A DNA stretch of 64,000 nucleotides from positions 1-64,000 of the forward strand of contig JAACWH010000019.1 in NCBI GenBank assembly GCA_009991425.1, written 5' to 3'. The position numbers and the translations under genes are program-made. Below the pieces are notes generated by a model, which was not told the DNA's origin, ran no database searches, and worked only from the letters and a program-made list of their open reading frames with translations. The DNA is from Leptospira sp. GTDB taxonomy: Bacteria; Spirochaetota; Leptospiria; Leptospirales; Leptospiraceae. Below are positions 29,154 to 37,622 of the stretch, piece after piece. Position 1 is the first letter of the stretch, and each line of letters starts with the position of its first letter.

Positions 29154-29459
29154 TCAATTATGAAATTTTTTGATAGTAGAAAGCAATCCTGGAAATTTTT
29201 TATTCAATTCATTAATGCGTAGTGTATTAAGAACTTCTATTCCTTTTTTCTCTGAGTGAACTAAACCTGCCTCTCTAAGAATCTTATAATGAAAGGAGAG
29301 CGTAGAGGGAGCCAGTCCTTCTACACTCTTGTTGCAAGGCTTAGCTTCACATCCTTCTAAGTTGAATAAAATCTCTCTTCGGATGGGATCACTTAAGGCG
29401 TGTAGAATCCCATCTAAATTAATCTGCTCAATTTTAGGATGTTGTAGGGGACGCGCCAA
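29154..29459 (-). CDS. ArsR-family winged-helix transcriptional regulator
   Basis: 101 aa. The core is ArsR-like: LSDPIRREILFNL, the recognition helix region APSTLSFHYKILREAGLV and the beta wing SEKKGIEVLNTLRI. Two cysteines in EGCEAKPCNK, at the place where some members sense metals or redox, may be ligand residues. It starts 1 bp after the nitroreductase gene, which points to one operon. An AT-rich dyad in front of the nitroreductase gene is the likely operator, giving autoregulation of both. Confidence 0.85.
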   Translation of the reverse strand: MARPLQHPKIEQINLDGILHALSDPIRREILFNLEGCEAKPCNKSVEGLAPSTLSFHYKILREAGLVHSEKKGIEVLNTLRINELNKKFPGLLSTIKKFHN

Positions 29460-29460
29460 A

Positions 29461-30090
29461 TTAAATAAAGTGAAAGAATTTTTCTTTAGACTTTCGAACT
29501 TTCTTTGCTTTAGCTAATGGATCATTTGATTCATCTCTATAACCTAAGGCAAGTATGACTACAGATCTTAAATTCTTGTCAGCTAAGCCAAGAATTTCAT
29601 CAAACTTATCAGGTGAGAAACCTTCCATTGGAGTTGCATCAACTTCTTCTAGAGAAGCAGCCATTAGTCCAGTTCCAAGAGCAATGTAAGCTTGCCTAGA
29701 AGACCAAACATTTAATGCTTCCTTACCCTTAGTATCAACCGTATTTTGAATTGTTTTTCGATATTCTTCTAAGCTTTCCTTACTTACTGATCTAGTAGTT
29801 GCGATATTTTCAATAAAATCGTTCACATGGCTTGCATCTAAATTATTATAATATGCAAAAACTAAAATTTCTGATGCTTCATCAAATTGTGGTTGCTTAA
29901 AAGCAGCAGGTTTTAATTTTTTTCTCATCTCCGGGTCTTTGATTACGAGGACTTCAAAAGGTTGTAGCCCGAATGAAGATGCAGAGAGACGGATCGCATC
30001 TAGGATTCTATTAAGTTTGTCCTGAGGAATTGATTTTCCATTCATTCTCTTAGTCGCATATCGCCAATTTAATTGTTCTAAATAATTCAT
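29461..30090 (-). CDS. NAD(P)H-dependent nitroreductase-family FMN oxidoreductase
   Basis: 209-aa NfsB/FrmR-like nitroreductase fold: RYATKRMNGKSIP near the N-terminus (FMN phosphate binding), the conserved RLSASSFGLQPFEVLVI, and LGLADKNLRSVVILALGYRDE at the C-terminus. It probably reduces quinones or nitroaromatics with NAD(P)H. A good SD (AGAGG) precedes the ATG. Coupling with an ArsR regulator suggests induction by the electrophile it detoxifies. Confidence 0.88.
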   Translation of the reverse strand: MNYLEQLNWRYATKRMNGKSIPQDKLNRILDAIRLSASSFGLQPFEVLVIKDPEMRKKLKPAAFKQPQFDEASEILVFAYYNNLDASHVNDFIENIATTRSVSKESLEEYRKTIQNTVDTKGKEALNVWSSRQAYIALGTGLMAASLEEVDATPMEGFSPDKFDEILGLADKNLRSVVILALGYRDESNDPLAKAKKVRKSKEKFFHFI

Positions 30091-30119
30091 TTTAACCTCT
30101 TCTACTTAGACATTTCTAT

Positions 30120-30138
30120 ATTTCAGTAATATTGAAAT
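30120..30138. promoter_or_regulatory. Candidate ArsR operator upstream of nitroreductase
   Basis: ATTTCA (30120-30125) and TGAAAT (30133-30138) form an inverted repeat with a 7-bp spacer, 30-48 bp upstream of the nitroreductase start codon. This is the usual place for repression by the ArsR protein encoded downstream. It rests on sequence and position only. Confidence 0.4.
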
Positions 30139-30180
30139 TATTTAATTAACTTTAAAAAAGTAATAGAATAGTAACTTTTT

Positions 30181-33100
30181 TTATTTTTTACCTACTATCC
30201 TTCCATATAAGGAAAAAACTGCTGGTATGAATACCAATGAACCAAAGGATCCAAAGCCCAGACCCCAGGCTAAAGAAAGTGTCATTGGAATCAGTATAGG
30301 ATCGGAACCACCTATTGCATAAGCAGTTGGTATCATACCTGCCATAGTAGTAAATGTTGTAACTAGAATAGGACGAAATCGATCTGTGCAAGCTTGGACT
30401 AGGCATTCATAGAACGGAAGTCCTTTCTTTTCATATTCTTGAATTGTATCAACAATAACAATGGAAGCATTAACGATTACTCCAGCAAGTCCTATGATTC
30501 CAACCATTGCCAAGAATGAAAGAGTCTTTCCAGAGGTTAGAAATCCAATCACAACTCCGATGAAACCTAGAGGAATACAAGATAGAATAACTAAGGGTTT
30601 TAAAGGTGAATTGAATATGATTGCAAGTATGGCATATATTCCAAAAACAGCAAGTAAGGTTGCTTTAGCGAGAGATACCATTGATTTATTCGTTTCCTCT
30701 TGCTCACCTCTGAATTTTATTGAGTAACCAGGATAACGAAGTCCTACATCGCTAAAGGTATCAGAAATTTTGCCATTCACTTCTCCCGCATTAGTTAAAT
30801 CTTCTCTTATATCGGCTGTTACAGTAATTGCTTTCTCAAAATCATTATGGAAGTAAGCTTCAATTCCTTGAAAAATTGTCCTATTCGATACTGCTTGGAT
30901 TGGAGTTAGCAAGCCGTATCGATTTACAATATTAATATTGTCTAAATCAGTAACATCATTTCGATACTGATCTTGGTTAAGTAAGACAATTTTAACTTCA
31001 TCTTTTCCTTTTCTAATATTCGAAGCTTCTACTCCTTCAATAGCAGTTCTCACATAATTAGCGACAGTTGAGGTATCAATTCCAGTTAGAGAAGAGTTTC
31101 CATCCTTTACTCGGATCTGAATTTCTTCTCTGCCTAAGTTATAATCATCATTGATATTGATTACTCCTTCCGTTTTAGAAAGCATTTCTTTTAATTCTTC
31201 AGATATAATTTGAATCGTCTTATAATCTTTTCCTTCAATGGCAACAGTTACCGCAGCCCCAACAGGAGGCCCATTGACAACTAAATCTACGAATACGGAA
31301 TTCGCTTCTGGTAAACTTTTTATTTCTGAATCTAGAGCATCGAATATTACTTGAGCTGTCCTTTCTCTTTCTGTTTCGGGTGTCAAAATTATCTGAACCA
31401 TACCGATGTTTTCTCCAATTCTTGTTAGAGGATCAGCTGGATCGGTTTGTTGAATTCCAATTTTAAGGATGGAAGATTGAATTTCATCTTTAGGAATTTT
31501 TGCGATAATAGGTTCAAGATAAGACAGCTTCTTTGCAGTTTCTTGTGCACTGTAGTTAGGTGGAAATTCCGCTCGAATCAGTATGTAATCAATGCCTTCT
31601 TTAGGAAAGAGATTGAAGTTCATCACAGTTAGAATTAAGACAGAACCTACTAATACGGAAAAAATTAATATTAATGTTTTTATTGGATTAATAACAATTA
31701 TTTGGATCAAGGATTGGAATTTGTGTTTTAAAAAGTCAAAAAAAGTTTCCAGTTTCTTTCTAAATGAGTTTCTTAAATTGGATTTTTTTTGTTTCGCTTT
31801 TAAATCTTTACTGAAATTCGCATAACGACCTGGCAGCAAGAAAAAGGATTCAAAGAGACTTATTGTCAATGCAACAATAACCATAAATGGTATTTGCCAA
31901 ATAAACTTTCCCATTATTCCGGTCATAAAGGCGAGTGGAAGAAATGCAGCAACAGTTGTAAGATAAGAACCTAGTATAGGAACAAATAGTTCGCTAGCTC
32001 CTTTGACTGCTGACTCTTTTTTGTCTAGACCTGATTGAATGTATTTGAAAATATTTTCAGATATAATTATACTATTATCAACTAACATGCCTAAAGATAT
32101 AATTATTCCGAGCATAGAAATTAAATTAAATGATATATCAAATAAGGGAAAAGCAGTAATTGTTCCAAGTAAGGTCAAAGGAAGAGACAAAGAAGTAATT
32201 ACAGCATCTCGAAAAGAGAAAAATACGACTAAGGTAAAAAATACTAAGATTAAACCTTGTATAGAATTATTAATTACGACATCGAGTCTTTTGCTTGCTC
32301 TGAGTCCTTCATCGTTTAAATCTATAATGATAAGATTCTCAGGAAATTGAGGCCTCAATTCTTCTATTCTTTCCTTTACTAGTCCAACTGTTTCAATAAT
32401 ATCCCCGCTATCTTTTTTGATAACTTGAAGTGTAACAGCATCTCTTCCATTACTAAAGGCAAAAGCCCTTGGTCTTTCATATGTTTCCTGAAGATCTGCA
32501 ACTTGATTCAATGTAACAGAACGTCCGCTTTCATTGGATCGGATAGGAAGATTTTTTAATTCATCTATACTTTCTACTTCTCCTGTTATTCGAATATCTT
32601 TAGTCAAGGAAGAAAGGAAAGATCCTCCGGGTATACTTACAATTCTCTTGTTGATTGCATCGAAGATATCTTGGAAATTAATTACATATTGAGATTTTAA
32701 TTTTGGGTTTACTAAGATTCGCCACTCTTCTTTTCTTTTTCCAAATACATCAACTCTTGCAACTCCTGTGACCTTTCTTAGCTCATCATCTAAGAATCTA
32801 GCTGTATCCTGCAATTCTCGTTCAGTGATTTCTCCTGTTAGGGCTATTTCAATAATTGGAAAGCTTGAACTTTTCAGTTCCGTAACTATAGGTCTGTCTC
32901 TTACCTGGGAAGGCAGGTTGGTTACTCTATCAATAGATCTACGAATATCATTTACAACCTGGTCAGGATTAGGGTGTTCTAAATCAATTTTGATACTAAT
33001 ATCAGATTCAGAATTTCTTGAAATTGATCTAACTGAAGAAAGACCTTCCACCTCTCGTAATTTTTCCTCAATAGGAATTGTGATTTTTTTCTCTACGTCT

Positions 33101-33276
33101 ATTGGACTTGCACCAGGAAACACAGTTAGTATTCTCAGCTGACGCAAATTGACACGGGGAAATGCCTCTTGCTTCATAGAGTAAACAGAAATAATACCTA
33201 TTAAAAGTAAAAAGACTAATAGTAGATTGGAAGTCAGAGGGTTGTAAACAAAATAGCGGATTGCGGTTTTCATCAA
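30181..33276 (-). CDS. RND efflux transporter permease (AcrB/CusA type)
   Basis: 1031-aa inner-membrane pump with the full duplicated RND architecture: TM1 at the N-terminus, a large periplasmic loop (residues about 35-340), helices TM2-TM6 including GMLVDNSIIISENIF (proton-relay helix TM4 region), a second loop (about 560-860) and TM8-TM12. The sequence is closer to the broad multidrug (HAE) group than to heavy-metal pumps. Neither a membrane-fusion adaptor nor a TolC-type outer-membrane gene is next to it, so partners must come from elsewhere. A short spacer separates it from the nitroreductase gene. Confidence 0.9.
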   Translation of the reverse strand: MMKTAIRYFVYNPLTSNLLLVFLLLIGIISVYSMKQEAFPRVNLRQLRILTVFPGASPIDVEKKITIPIEEKLREVEGLSSVRSISRNSESDISIKIDLEHPNPDQVVNDIRRSIDRVTNLPSQVRDRPIVTELKSSSFPIIEIALTGEITERELQDTARFLDDELRKVTGVARVDVFGKRKEEWRILVNPKLKSQYVINFQDIFDAINKRIVSIPGGSFLSSLTKDIRITGEVESIDELKNLPIRSNESGRSVTLNQVADLQETYERPRAFAFSNGRDAVTLQVIKKDSGDIIETVGLVKERIEELRPQFPENLIIIDLNDEGLRASKRLDVVINNSIQGLILVFFTLVVFFSFRDAVITSLSLPLTLLGTITAFPLFDISFNLISMLGIIISLGMLVDNSIIISENIFKYIQSGLDKKESAVKGASELFVPILGSYLTTVAAFLPLAFMTGIMGKFIWQIPFMVIVALTISLFESFFLLPGRYANFSKDLKAKQKKSNLRNSFRKKLETFFDFLKHKFQSLIQIIVINPIKTLILIFSVLVGSVLILTVMNFNLFPKEGIDYILIRAEFPPNYSAQETAKKLSYLEPIIAKIPKDEIQSSILKIGIQQTDPADPLTRIGENIGMVQIILTPETERERTAQVIFDALDSEIKSLPEANSVFVDLVVNGPPVGAAVTVAIEGKDYKTIQIISEELKEMLSKTEGVININDDYNLGREEIQIRVKDGNSSLTGIDTSTVANYVRTAIEGVEASNIRKGKDEVKIVLLNQDQYRNDVTDLDNINIVNRYGLLTPIQAVSNRTIFQGIEAYFHNDFEKAITVTADIREDLTNAGEVNGKISDTFSDVGLRYPGYSIKFRGEQEETNKSMVSLAKATLLAVFGIYAILAIIFNSPLKPLVILSCIPLGFIGVVIGFLTSGKTLSFLAMVGIIGLAGVIVNASIVIVDTIQEYEKKGLPFYECLVQACTDRFRPILVTTFTTMAGMIPTAYAIGGSDPILIPMTLSLAWGLGFGSFGSLVFIPAVFSLYGRIVGKK

Positions 33277-33612
33277 ATTTTTGCCTTCGAGACTAAACTT
33301 AAAAAGTATTTTTTTCTCTACGAGAAGTATTTTTTAGTAATCAGTGAACTCTAGTCTAGATTTGTTTAAACATCTTTAAATGGCTGTAGCTGGTAAATAT
33401 TGTAAAAGGATTTTATTCGATTATATCAAAGGCATTCTTAAATTTTTTAAATGAATGGAATGTTAAAGAACGGGGAAAATTGGAAATTGCTATTTATATA
33501 AAGGATAATTAAGGAAGTAAAAAATGCGATTGTGTTATAGAAAATCTACATGCATAAGGAAGGTTTTATGCAAACCAAGGAATACAATTTTCCTTGGTTT
33601 GCGGGTAAGGTT
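33277..33612. other. Intergenic region with overlapping stem-loops
   Basis: No supported gene. It holds the upstream region of the RND gene and, at its right end, two inverted repeats: TGCATAA/TTATGCA (33550-33556 and 33565-33571) and the 13-bp stem at 33569-33601. The two share bases 33569-33571. A 10-codon rightward frame at 33524 with an AAGGA SD is present but leads to nothing. Confidence 0.4.
33569..33601 (-). other. Perfect 13-bp stem-loop at the 3' end of the carA operon
   Basis: GCAAACCAAGGAA (33569-33581) pairs perfectly with 33589-33601 around a 7-nt loop, 12 bp past the DUF5808-like stop codon. On neither strand does a T-tract follow, so it is not a textbook intrinsic terminator. 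It may mark or protect the transcript's 3' end. Confidence 0.5.
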
Positions 33613-33795
33613 TTAGAATAGACCTACTTTTTTAGCCACAGCATGAAAATTCACACCGTAGCCTAAGCCCATAAATTTCTTAGGAACGAAGATTTCATTG
33701 GTAGTTGGATCCCATGAATCATGGATAAAAGCTTCCAAACTTAATTCTGTTCCGTAAGGTATTCCCCAAAAATTTTTATCATCATCTCTTTGCAT
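33613..33795 (-). CDS. Small DUF5808-like protein
   Basis: 60-aa soluble protein. The pattern NFWGIPYG, then DPTTNEIFVPKKFMGLGYGVNFH resembles DUF5808 (FWG... DPrlFVPKR... GyglNFg), usually found as a small domain in membrane or stand-alone proteins of unknown role. It lies 11 bp downstream of carA with its own SD (GGAG), so it is likely part of that operon. The family match is by eye and moderate. Confidence 0.6.
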   Translation of the reverse strand: MQRDDDKNFWGIPYGTELSLEAFIHDSWDPTTNEIFVPKKFMGLGYGVNFHAVAKKVGLF

Positions 33796-33806
33796 AGATA
33801 ACTCCT

Positions 33807-34892
33807 TTATGCCTTAGATTTTTTAACCATATCGTAAAATTCTTGAAAGAGGTAGCCTGAGTCGTGAGGACCTGGAGAGCTTTCGGGATGGTATTGGATA
33901 GCCATAACAGGTTTGTCTGTAGAACGGATGCCTGCAATTGTATTGTCAAACAAATTCATGTGAGTAATTTTCGCATCCTTAGAATCATCACCAATTACCA
34001 CAAAACCGTGATTTTGTGCTGTGATCTCAACTTTTCCAGTGTCCTTGTTTAACACAGGATGGTTACCACCTCTGTGTCCAAATTTCAATTTTGTAGTTTT
34101 CTTACCTAGAGCCTGTCCTATGATTTGGTGGCCAAGGCAAATTCCAAAAAGTGGAACACCTGCATCAATGATGGTCTTTGCTGAGTCGATGGCATATTTC
34201 AATGGTTCAGGATCTCCTGGTCCGTTTGACATGAAGAAGGCATCATATCCCTTTTTAAGTAAGTCTTTAGAGTTTGTGCTAGCAGGAAAAACTGTAACAT
34301 TGAAACCGTTTGAATCCAATAGATTCAATATGTTCTGCTTCACTCCATAATCGAAGACTGCAAGATTGTATTTTTCATTCGAATGCTTTCCGAATTGGTA
34401 CATTTTATCCGTAGTAACTTCTTTGGCAAGATCTGCGCCTATTAAACCTGGGAATTTTTTGATTTCATCCAAGAACTTTTCATCATAGGCTTCAGCTATA
34501 AAGATTCCACCATTAGTAGCTCCTTTGTCTCTAAGGATTCTTGTTAATTTTCTTGTATCGATACCTTGGATAGCTGGAATATTGTATTCTTTTAAAAAAT
34601 CACCTAAGGTCTGCTTGCTTCTAAAATTAGATGGAAAATCAACATATTCTTTAACGATAAGTCCTGAGACTTGAATTTTTCCACTTTCCATATCCTCTGG
34701 ACTGATACCATAATTACCAATCATAGGATAAGTTAGAGTGACAATTTGATTTCGGTAAGAGGGATCGGTTAGAATTTCTTGGTAGCCAGACATCGAAGTA
34801 TTGAATACAACTTCTCCTGTTTGACTTGAATCACTTCCAAAGGATTCACCTTCGAAAACCTCACCTGTTTCAAGAACTAAGAATGCTTTCAT
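33807..34892 (-). CDS. carA: Carbamoyl-phosphate synthase small (glutaminase) subunit
   Basis: 361-aa class I glutamine amidotransferase subunit that supplies ammonia to CarB for carbamoyl phosphate (arginine and pyrimidine synthesis). The N-terminal CPSase domain ([32 protein letters not shown] in two parts) is followed by the amidotransferase domain with nucleophile C252 ([13 protein letters not shown]) and the His-Glu pair in [10 protein letters not shown]. carB is not in this window next to it. A DUF5808-like gene follows within 11 bp. Confidence 0.96.
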   Translation of the reverse strand: MKAFLVLETGEVFEGESFGSDSSQTGEVVFNTSMSGYQEILTDPSYRNQIVTLTYPMIGNYGISPEDMESGKIQVSGLIVKEYVDFPSNFRSKQTLGDFLKEYNIPAIQGIDTRKLTRILRDKGATNGGIFIAEAYDEKFLDEIKKFPGLIGADLAKEVTTDKMYQFGKHSNEKYNLAVFDYGVKQNILNLLDSNGFNVTVFPASTNSKDLLKKGYDAFFMSNGPGDPEPLKYAIDSAKTIIDAGVPLFGICLGHQIIGQALGKKTTKLKFGHRGGNHPVLNKDTGKVEITAQNHGFVVIGDDSKDAKITHMNLFDNTIAGIRSTDKPVMAIQYHPESSPGPHDSGYLFQEFYDMVKKSKA

Positions 34893-34925
34893 ACTTCCTC
34901 AATAATTTTCTAAACCATTTTATGG

Positions 34926-35528
34926 TCAACGGAAAGATGAAGTGGTTCCTACAAAATAGCCTCTGTTTCGATCGTATATAAATGTATCATCGATGTTTTG
35001 CATTTCCATTTGAGATAATTTTCCATGGATTGCTTCTGCAGCTTCAGGCGAAACTTTTAGATATGTTTTTCTTATGGCAGTTTGGATAGTAAGTAGCCCT
35101 GAACTTGGATCTGCTTCCAGAATCTGTCCGATTACTCTCCTTCCATTCATAGGAATAGATTGCGAAGGAGAATTTGTATTTTCTTTACTGAAGTGATTCT
35201 TTGAATCCTGAGCTTGAGCGCTGCCACCTCTCAGCATAGGCTTATTCATACATTCTAGCAATGGACTGCCGAGTGCATAATTTTTTGCCTTGAGATGGAT
35301 ATGCGTTCCTTTCTTTCTTTGTGATTCAATTTCTTGAATTGTATCTCTGTCGCAGATAACATGTTGTATTTTTCCAGAAGTATCATTTCTAAGGGAAAGA
35401 AAAAATCTTCCTTGGGTATGTCCTGTCTCTAATAACTCTCCCGAGAGCCAGCTCATCTTTGGCTCTATGGAAAAAAGCCAGGAATGAGTACTGATTAAGA
35501 AGAAGACAAGTAATCCTTTTCGAACCAT
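34926..35528 (-). CDS. Exported protein of unknown function
   Basis: 200 aa with a signal peptide (MVRKGLLVFFLISTHSWLFS, cleavage probably just after). The mature part has two cysteines (in HVICDRD and LLECMNK), a low-complexity Ser/Asn segment around residues 110-125, and a C-terminal beta-rich part (RRVIGQILEADPSSGLLTI). I recognise no family. It lies 33 bp upstream of carA in the same direction and may share its promoter. Confidence 0.65.
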   Translation of the reverse strand: MVRKGLLVFFLISTHSWLFSIEPKMSWLSGELLETGHTQGRFFLSLRNDTSGKIQHVICDRDTIQEIESQRKKGTHIHLKAKNYALGSPLLECMNKPMLRGGSAQAQDSKNHFSKENTNSPSQSIPMNGRRVIGQILEADPSSGLLTIQTAIRKTYLKVSPEAAEAIHGKLSQMEMQNIDDTFIYDRNRGYFVGTTSSFR

Positions 35529-35614
35529 AGAGTAAGTATCGGATTTTATCCTAAAGAATCAAGACCCTTCTTTTCATTTTAAAATGGTAAGCAAAAAGTC
35601 TATCTTGGAAACTT

Positions 35615-35675
35615 TATGCTTTATTATTAAGCATAGATACTTTTTGAAAAAATTTCTTTATATTCCAATATGCTT
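35615..35675 (+). promoter_or_regulatory. Candidate enhancer sites of the amtB promoter
   Basis: TATGCTT-N7-AAGCATA (35615-35635) is an exact inverted repeat about 85-105 bp upstream of the sigma-54 promoter. A third TATGCTT half-site sits at 35669-35675. This is the normal distance for a bacterial enhancer-binding protein of the NtrC class. The protein that binds here is unknown. Confidence 0.45.
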
Positions 35676-35719
35676 AAAATAAGAGCAAAATTTAAGAATA
35701 AATAGACAAATATTCTAAT

Positions 35720-35735
35720 TGGTACGTAAGTTGCA
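35720..35735 (+). promoter_or_regulatory. Sigma-54 promoter of amtB-glnK
   Basis: TGGTACGTAAGTTGCA matches the -24/-12 consensus TGGCACGN4TTGCW at nearly all positions, with GG (35721-35722) and GC (35733-35734) exactly 10 bp apart. It lies 40 bp upstream of the amtB start codon. Nitrogen-limited, RpoN-dependent expression of amtB-glnK is common in bacteria and fits. Confidence 0.75.
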
Positions 35736-35775
35736 CAAAAAAGGATAAGTTTCCTTAATGGATAGGTAGAAAAAT

Positions 35776-37104
35776 ATGATTCAAAAATTTATGAGTAAAG
35801 TAGGCCTCGGAAAGATTGCATCTCGGATCTTTCTGCTCCTAATTTTAATGGCACCTGGAATCTTGTTTGCACAAGATGCAGCAGATGTCCCAGCAGTGGA
35901 AGCTGCTGCGGATGTGTTAGATAAAGCTGATACAGCTTGGATGATTGTTGCATCCAGCTTTGTATTCTTTATGATTCCTGGACTAGCCTTGTTCTATGGT
36001 GGAATCGTTCGTTCAAAGAACGTACTATCAACAATGATGCATAGCTTTGTTGCTATATTAGTATTAACTCTTCAGTGGACAATCATAGGTTATAGCTTTG
36101 CAACTACAGGTGATAATCCTTTCTTTGGTGGCTTCGATAAGATGTTCTTAAACGGAGTAACGATTGATTCTATGGAAGGTAGTATTCCTGAATTTGTTTT
36201 CTTTGTTTTCCAAGGAACATTCGCATTGATTACGCCAGCTCTTATTTCTGGAGCGGTTGCAGAAAGAGTAAAGCTTTCTGGTTATATAGTTTTCATTTTA
36301 CTTTGGTCCACCCTTGTTTATGATCCAGTTTGGCATTGGGTATGGGGTGGTGGATGGTTGGCAGCAGATGGTGCAATCGATTTCGCAGGTGGAACAGTGG
36401 TTCACTTGATCTCTGGTATTGCAGGTCTTGCAGCAGTCTTAGTAATTGGCAAAAGAAAAGGTGATGCAAATACTATCATGAATCCAAATAACTTAACTTA
36501 TACACTAATAGGTTCAGGTCTTCTTTGGTTTGGATGGTTTGGATTCAACGCAGGATCTGGTCTTGCTAGTGATGGAACTGCAGGACGTGCTCTTGCTGTA
36601 ACTTTGATTGCTCCCGCAGCAGCAGGTTCAGCATGGATGCTTCTTGAATGGCTGCATACTAAAAAAGCTACAGCTCTTGGTGCAGCTTCAGGTATTGTTG
36701 CTGGTCTAGTTGTTATTACTCCAGCAGCTGGAACTACAGAGCCAATGGGCGCAATCATAATGGGATTGATCGTTTCTCCTATATGCTATGGTGCAATCTT
36801 AATGAAAAATAAACTTGGCTATGATGATTCTTTAGATGCTTTTGGTATTCACGGAGTTGGTGGAGCTCTAGGTGCTATCTTAACTGGTGTATTTGCAGTT
36901 GAATTAGCTGAAGGTATTACAAGTCGTGGTGCACAAGTTTGGGTTCAAACGGTTTCGGTTCTAGCAACAGGAGCTTACTCTTTCGGAGTATCTTATATAA
37001 TTGCTTTCGTAATCGAAAAAACTATAGGTCTTCGAATTTCTGAAGAAAAAGAAATTGCAGGACTAGACTCAGAGATTCATGGTGAGAGTGGATACAGCAT
37101 TTAA
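35776..37104 (+). CDS. amtB: Ammonium transporter
   Basis: 442-aa Amt/Rh channel with a signal peptide (ending ILFAQDA) followed by 11 helices. The twin pore histidines are in DPVWHWVWGGGWL and FGIHGVGGALG. The ammonium-transporter signature is recognisable in DFAGGTVVHLISGIAGLAA. It imports ammonium under nitrogen limitation and is gated by the GlnK protein encoded 21 bp downstream. Expression is probably from the sigma-54 promoter at 35720. Confidence 0.95.
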   Translation: MIQKFMSKVGLGKIASRIFLLLILMAPGILFAQDAADVPAVEAAADVLDKADTAWMIVASSFVFFMIPGLALFYGGIVRSKNVLSTMMHSFVAILVLTLQWTIIGYSFATTGDNPFFGGFDKMFLNGVTIDSMEGSIPEFVFFVFQGTFALITPALISGAVAERVKLSGYIVFILLWSTLVYDPVWHWVWGGGWLAADGAIDFAGGTVVHLISGIAGLAAVLVIGKRKGDANTIMNPNNLTYTLIGSGLLWFGWFGFNAGSGLASDGTAGRALAVTLIAPAAAGSAWMLLEWLHTKKATALGAASGIVAGLVVITPAAGTTEPMGAIIMGLIVSPICYGAILMKNKLGYDDSLDAFGIHGVGGALGAILTGVFAVELAEGITSRGAQVWVQTVSVLATGAYSFGVSYIIAFVIEKTIGLRISEEKEIAGLDSEIHGESGYSI

Positions 37105-37125
37105 TTATTTAAATAGGAGAATAAT

Positions 37126-37470
37126 ATGAAATTAATCGTAGCAATCATCCAACCACATAAGTTGGAAGAAGTTAAAGCAGAATTGACCAAGACAGAAATT
37201 TACAGATTAACTGTAAGTGATGTGCAAGGTTATGGACAACAGAAAGGAAAGACTGAAGTTTTCAGAGGTCACGAATATACAGTGAACCTTCTTAGAAAAG
37301 TTCGTCTTGAAATCGCAGTGAATGATGAATTTGTAAAACCAACAGTTGATGCAATTCTCAAGTCTGCGAAAAATGGTGACGGAGCAGTTGGTGATGGAAA
37401 AATCATGATCATGCCTCTTGAAGAAGTTATCCGCATCAGAACAGGAGAAAGAGGAAAGGCAGCAGTTTAA
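37126..37470 (+). CDS. glnK: PII nitrogen regulatory protein
   Basis: 114-aa trimeric PII signal protein. T-loop residue Y51 (the uridylylation position in proteobacteria) is conserved in FRGHEYTVN. The Walker-like B-loop GDGAVGDGKI and the C-terminal IRIRTGERG are also present. The pairing with amtB identifies it as GlnK, which blocks the channel when nitrogen is plentiful. The SD is AGGAG. A strong terminator follows 55 bp after the stop. Confidence 0.95.
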   Translation: MKLIVAIIQPHKLEEVKAELTKTEIYRLTVSDVQGYGQQKGKTEVFRGHEYTVNLLRKVRLEIAVNDEFVKPTVDAILKSAKNGDGAVGDGKIMIMPLEEVIRIRTGERGKAAV

Positions 37471-37525
37471 GCTAAATTTCTTTCTCTAAGACCCTGCTCT
37501 TAATTGAGAAGGATCTTAATCTACG

Positions 37526-37572
37526 GAGATAGCTCAGATCTTAGGAAACTTTGCACTGGGCTATCTCTTTTT
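37526..37572 (+). terminator. Intrinsic terminator of amtB-glnK
   Basis: GAGATAGCTCAG (37526-37537) pairs with CTGGGCTATCTC (37556-37567), 12 bp with a single G-U pair, loop of 18 nt, followed by TTTTT. It also shows that the earliest in-frame thrS start (TTG at 37551), which lies within the hairpin, is not used. Confidence 0.85.
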
Positions 37573-37622
37573 GTTTTCTAGTGGAAAAATCTCTCCCTTC
37601 CCACAACTTAGCAATAGAAAAC

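Noticed and set aside
33524..33556. Ten-codon rightward frame with AAGGA in front of the stem-loops, resembling a leader peptide
   Set aside because: No gene follows on that strand; all neighbours run the other way, so attenuation makes no sense here.
37471..37622. T-box or attenuator leader for thrS
   Set aside because: The only clear hairpin is a standard terminator for glnK, and no specifier loop or T-box sequence is seen.
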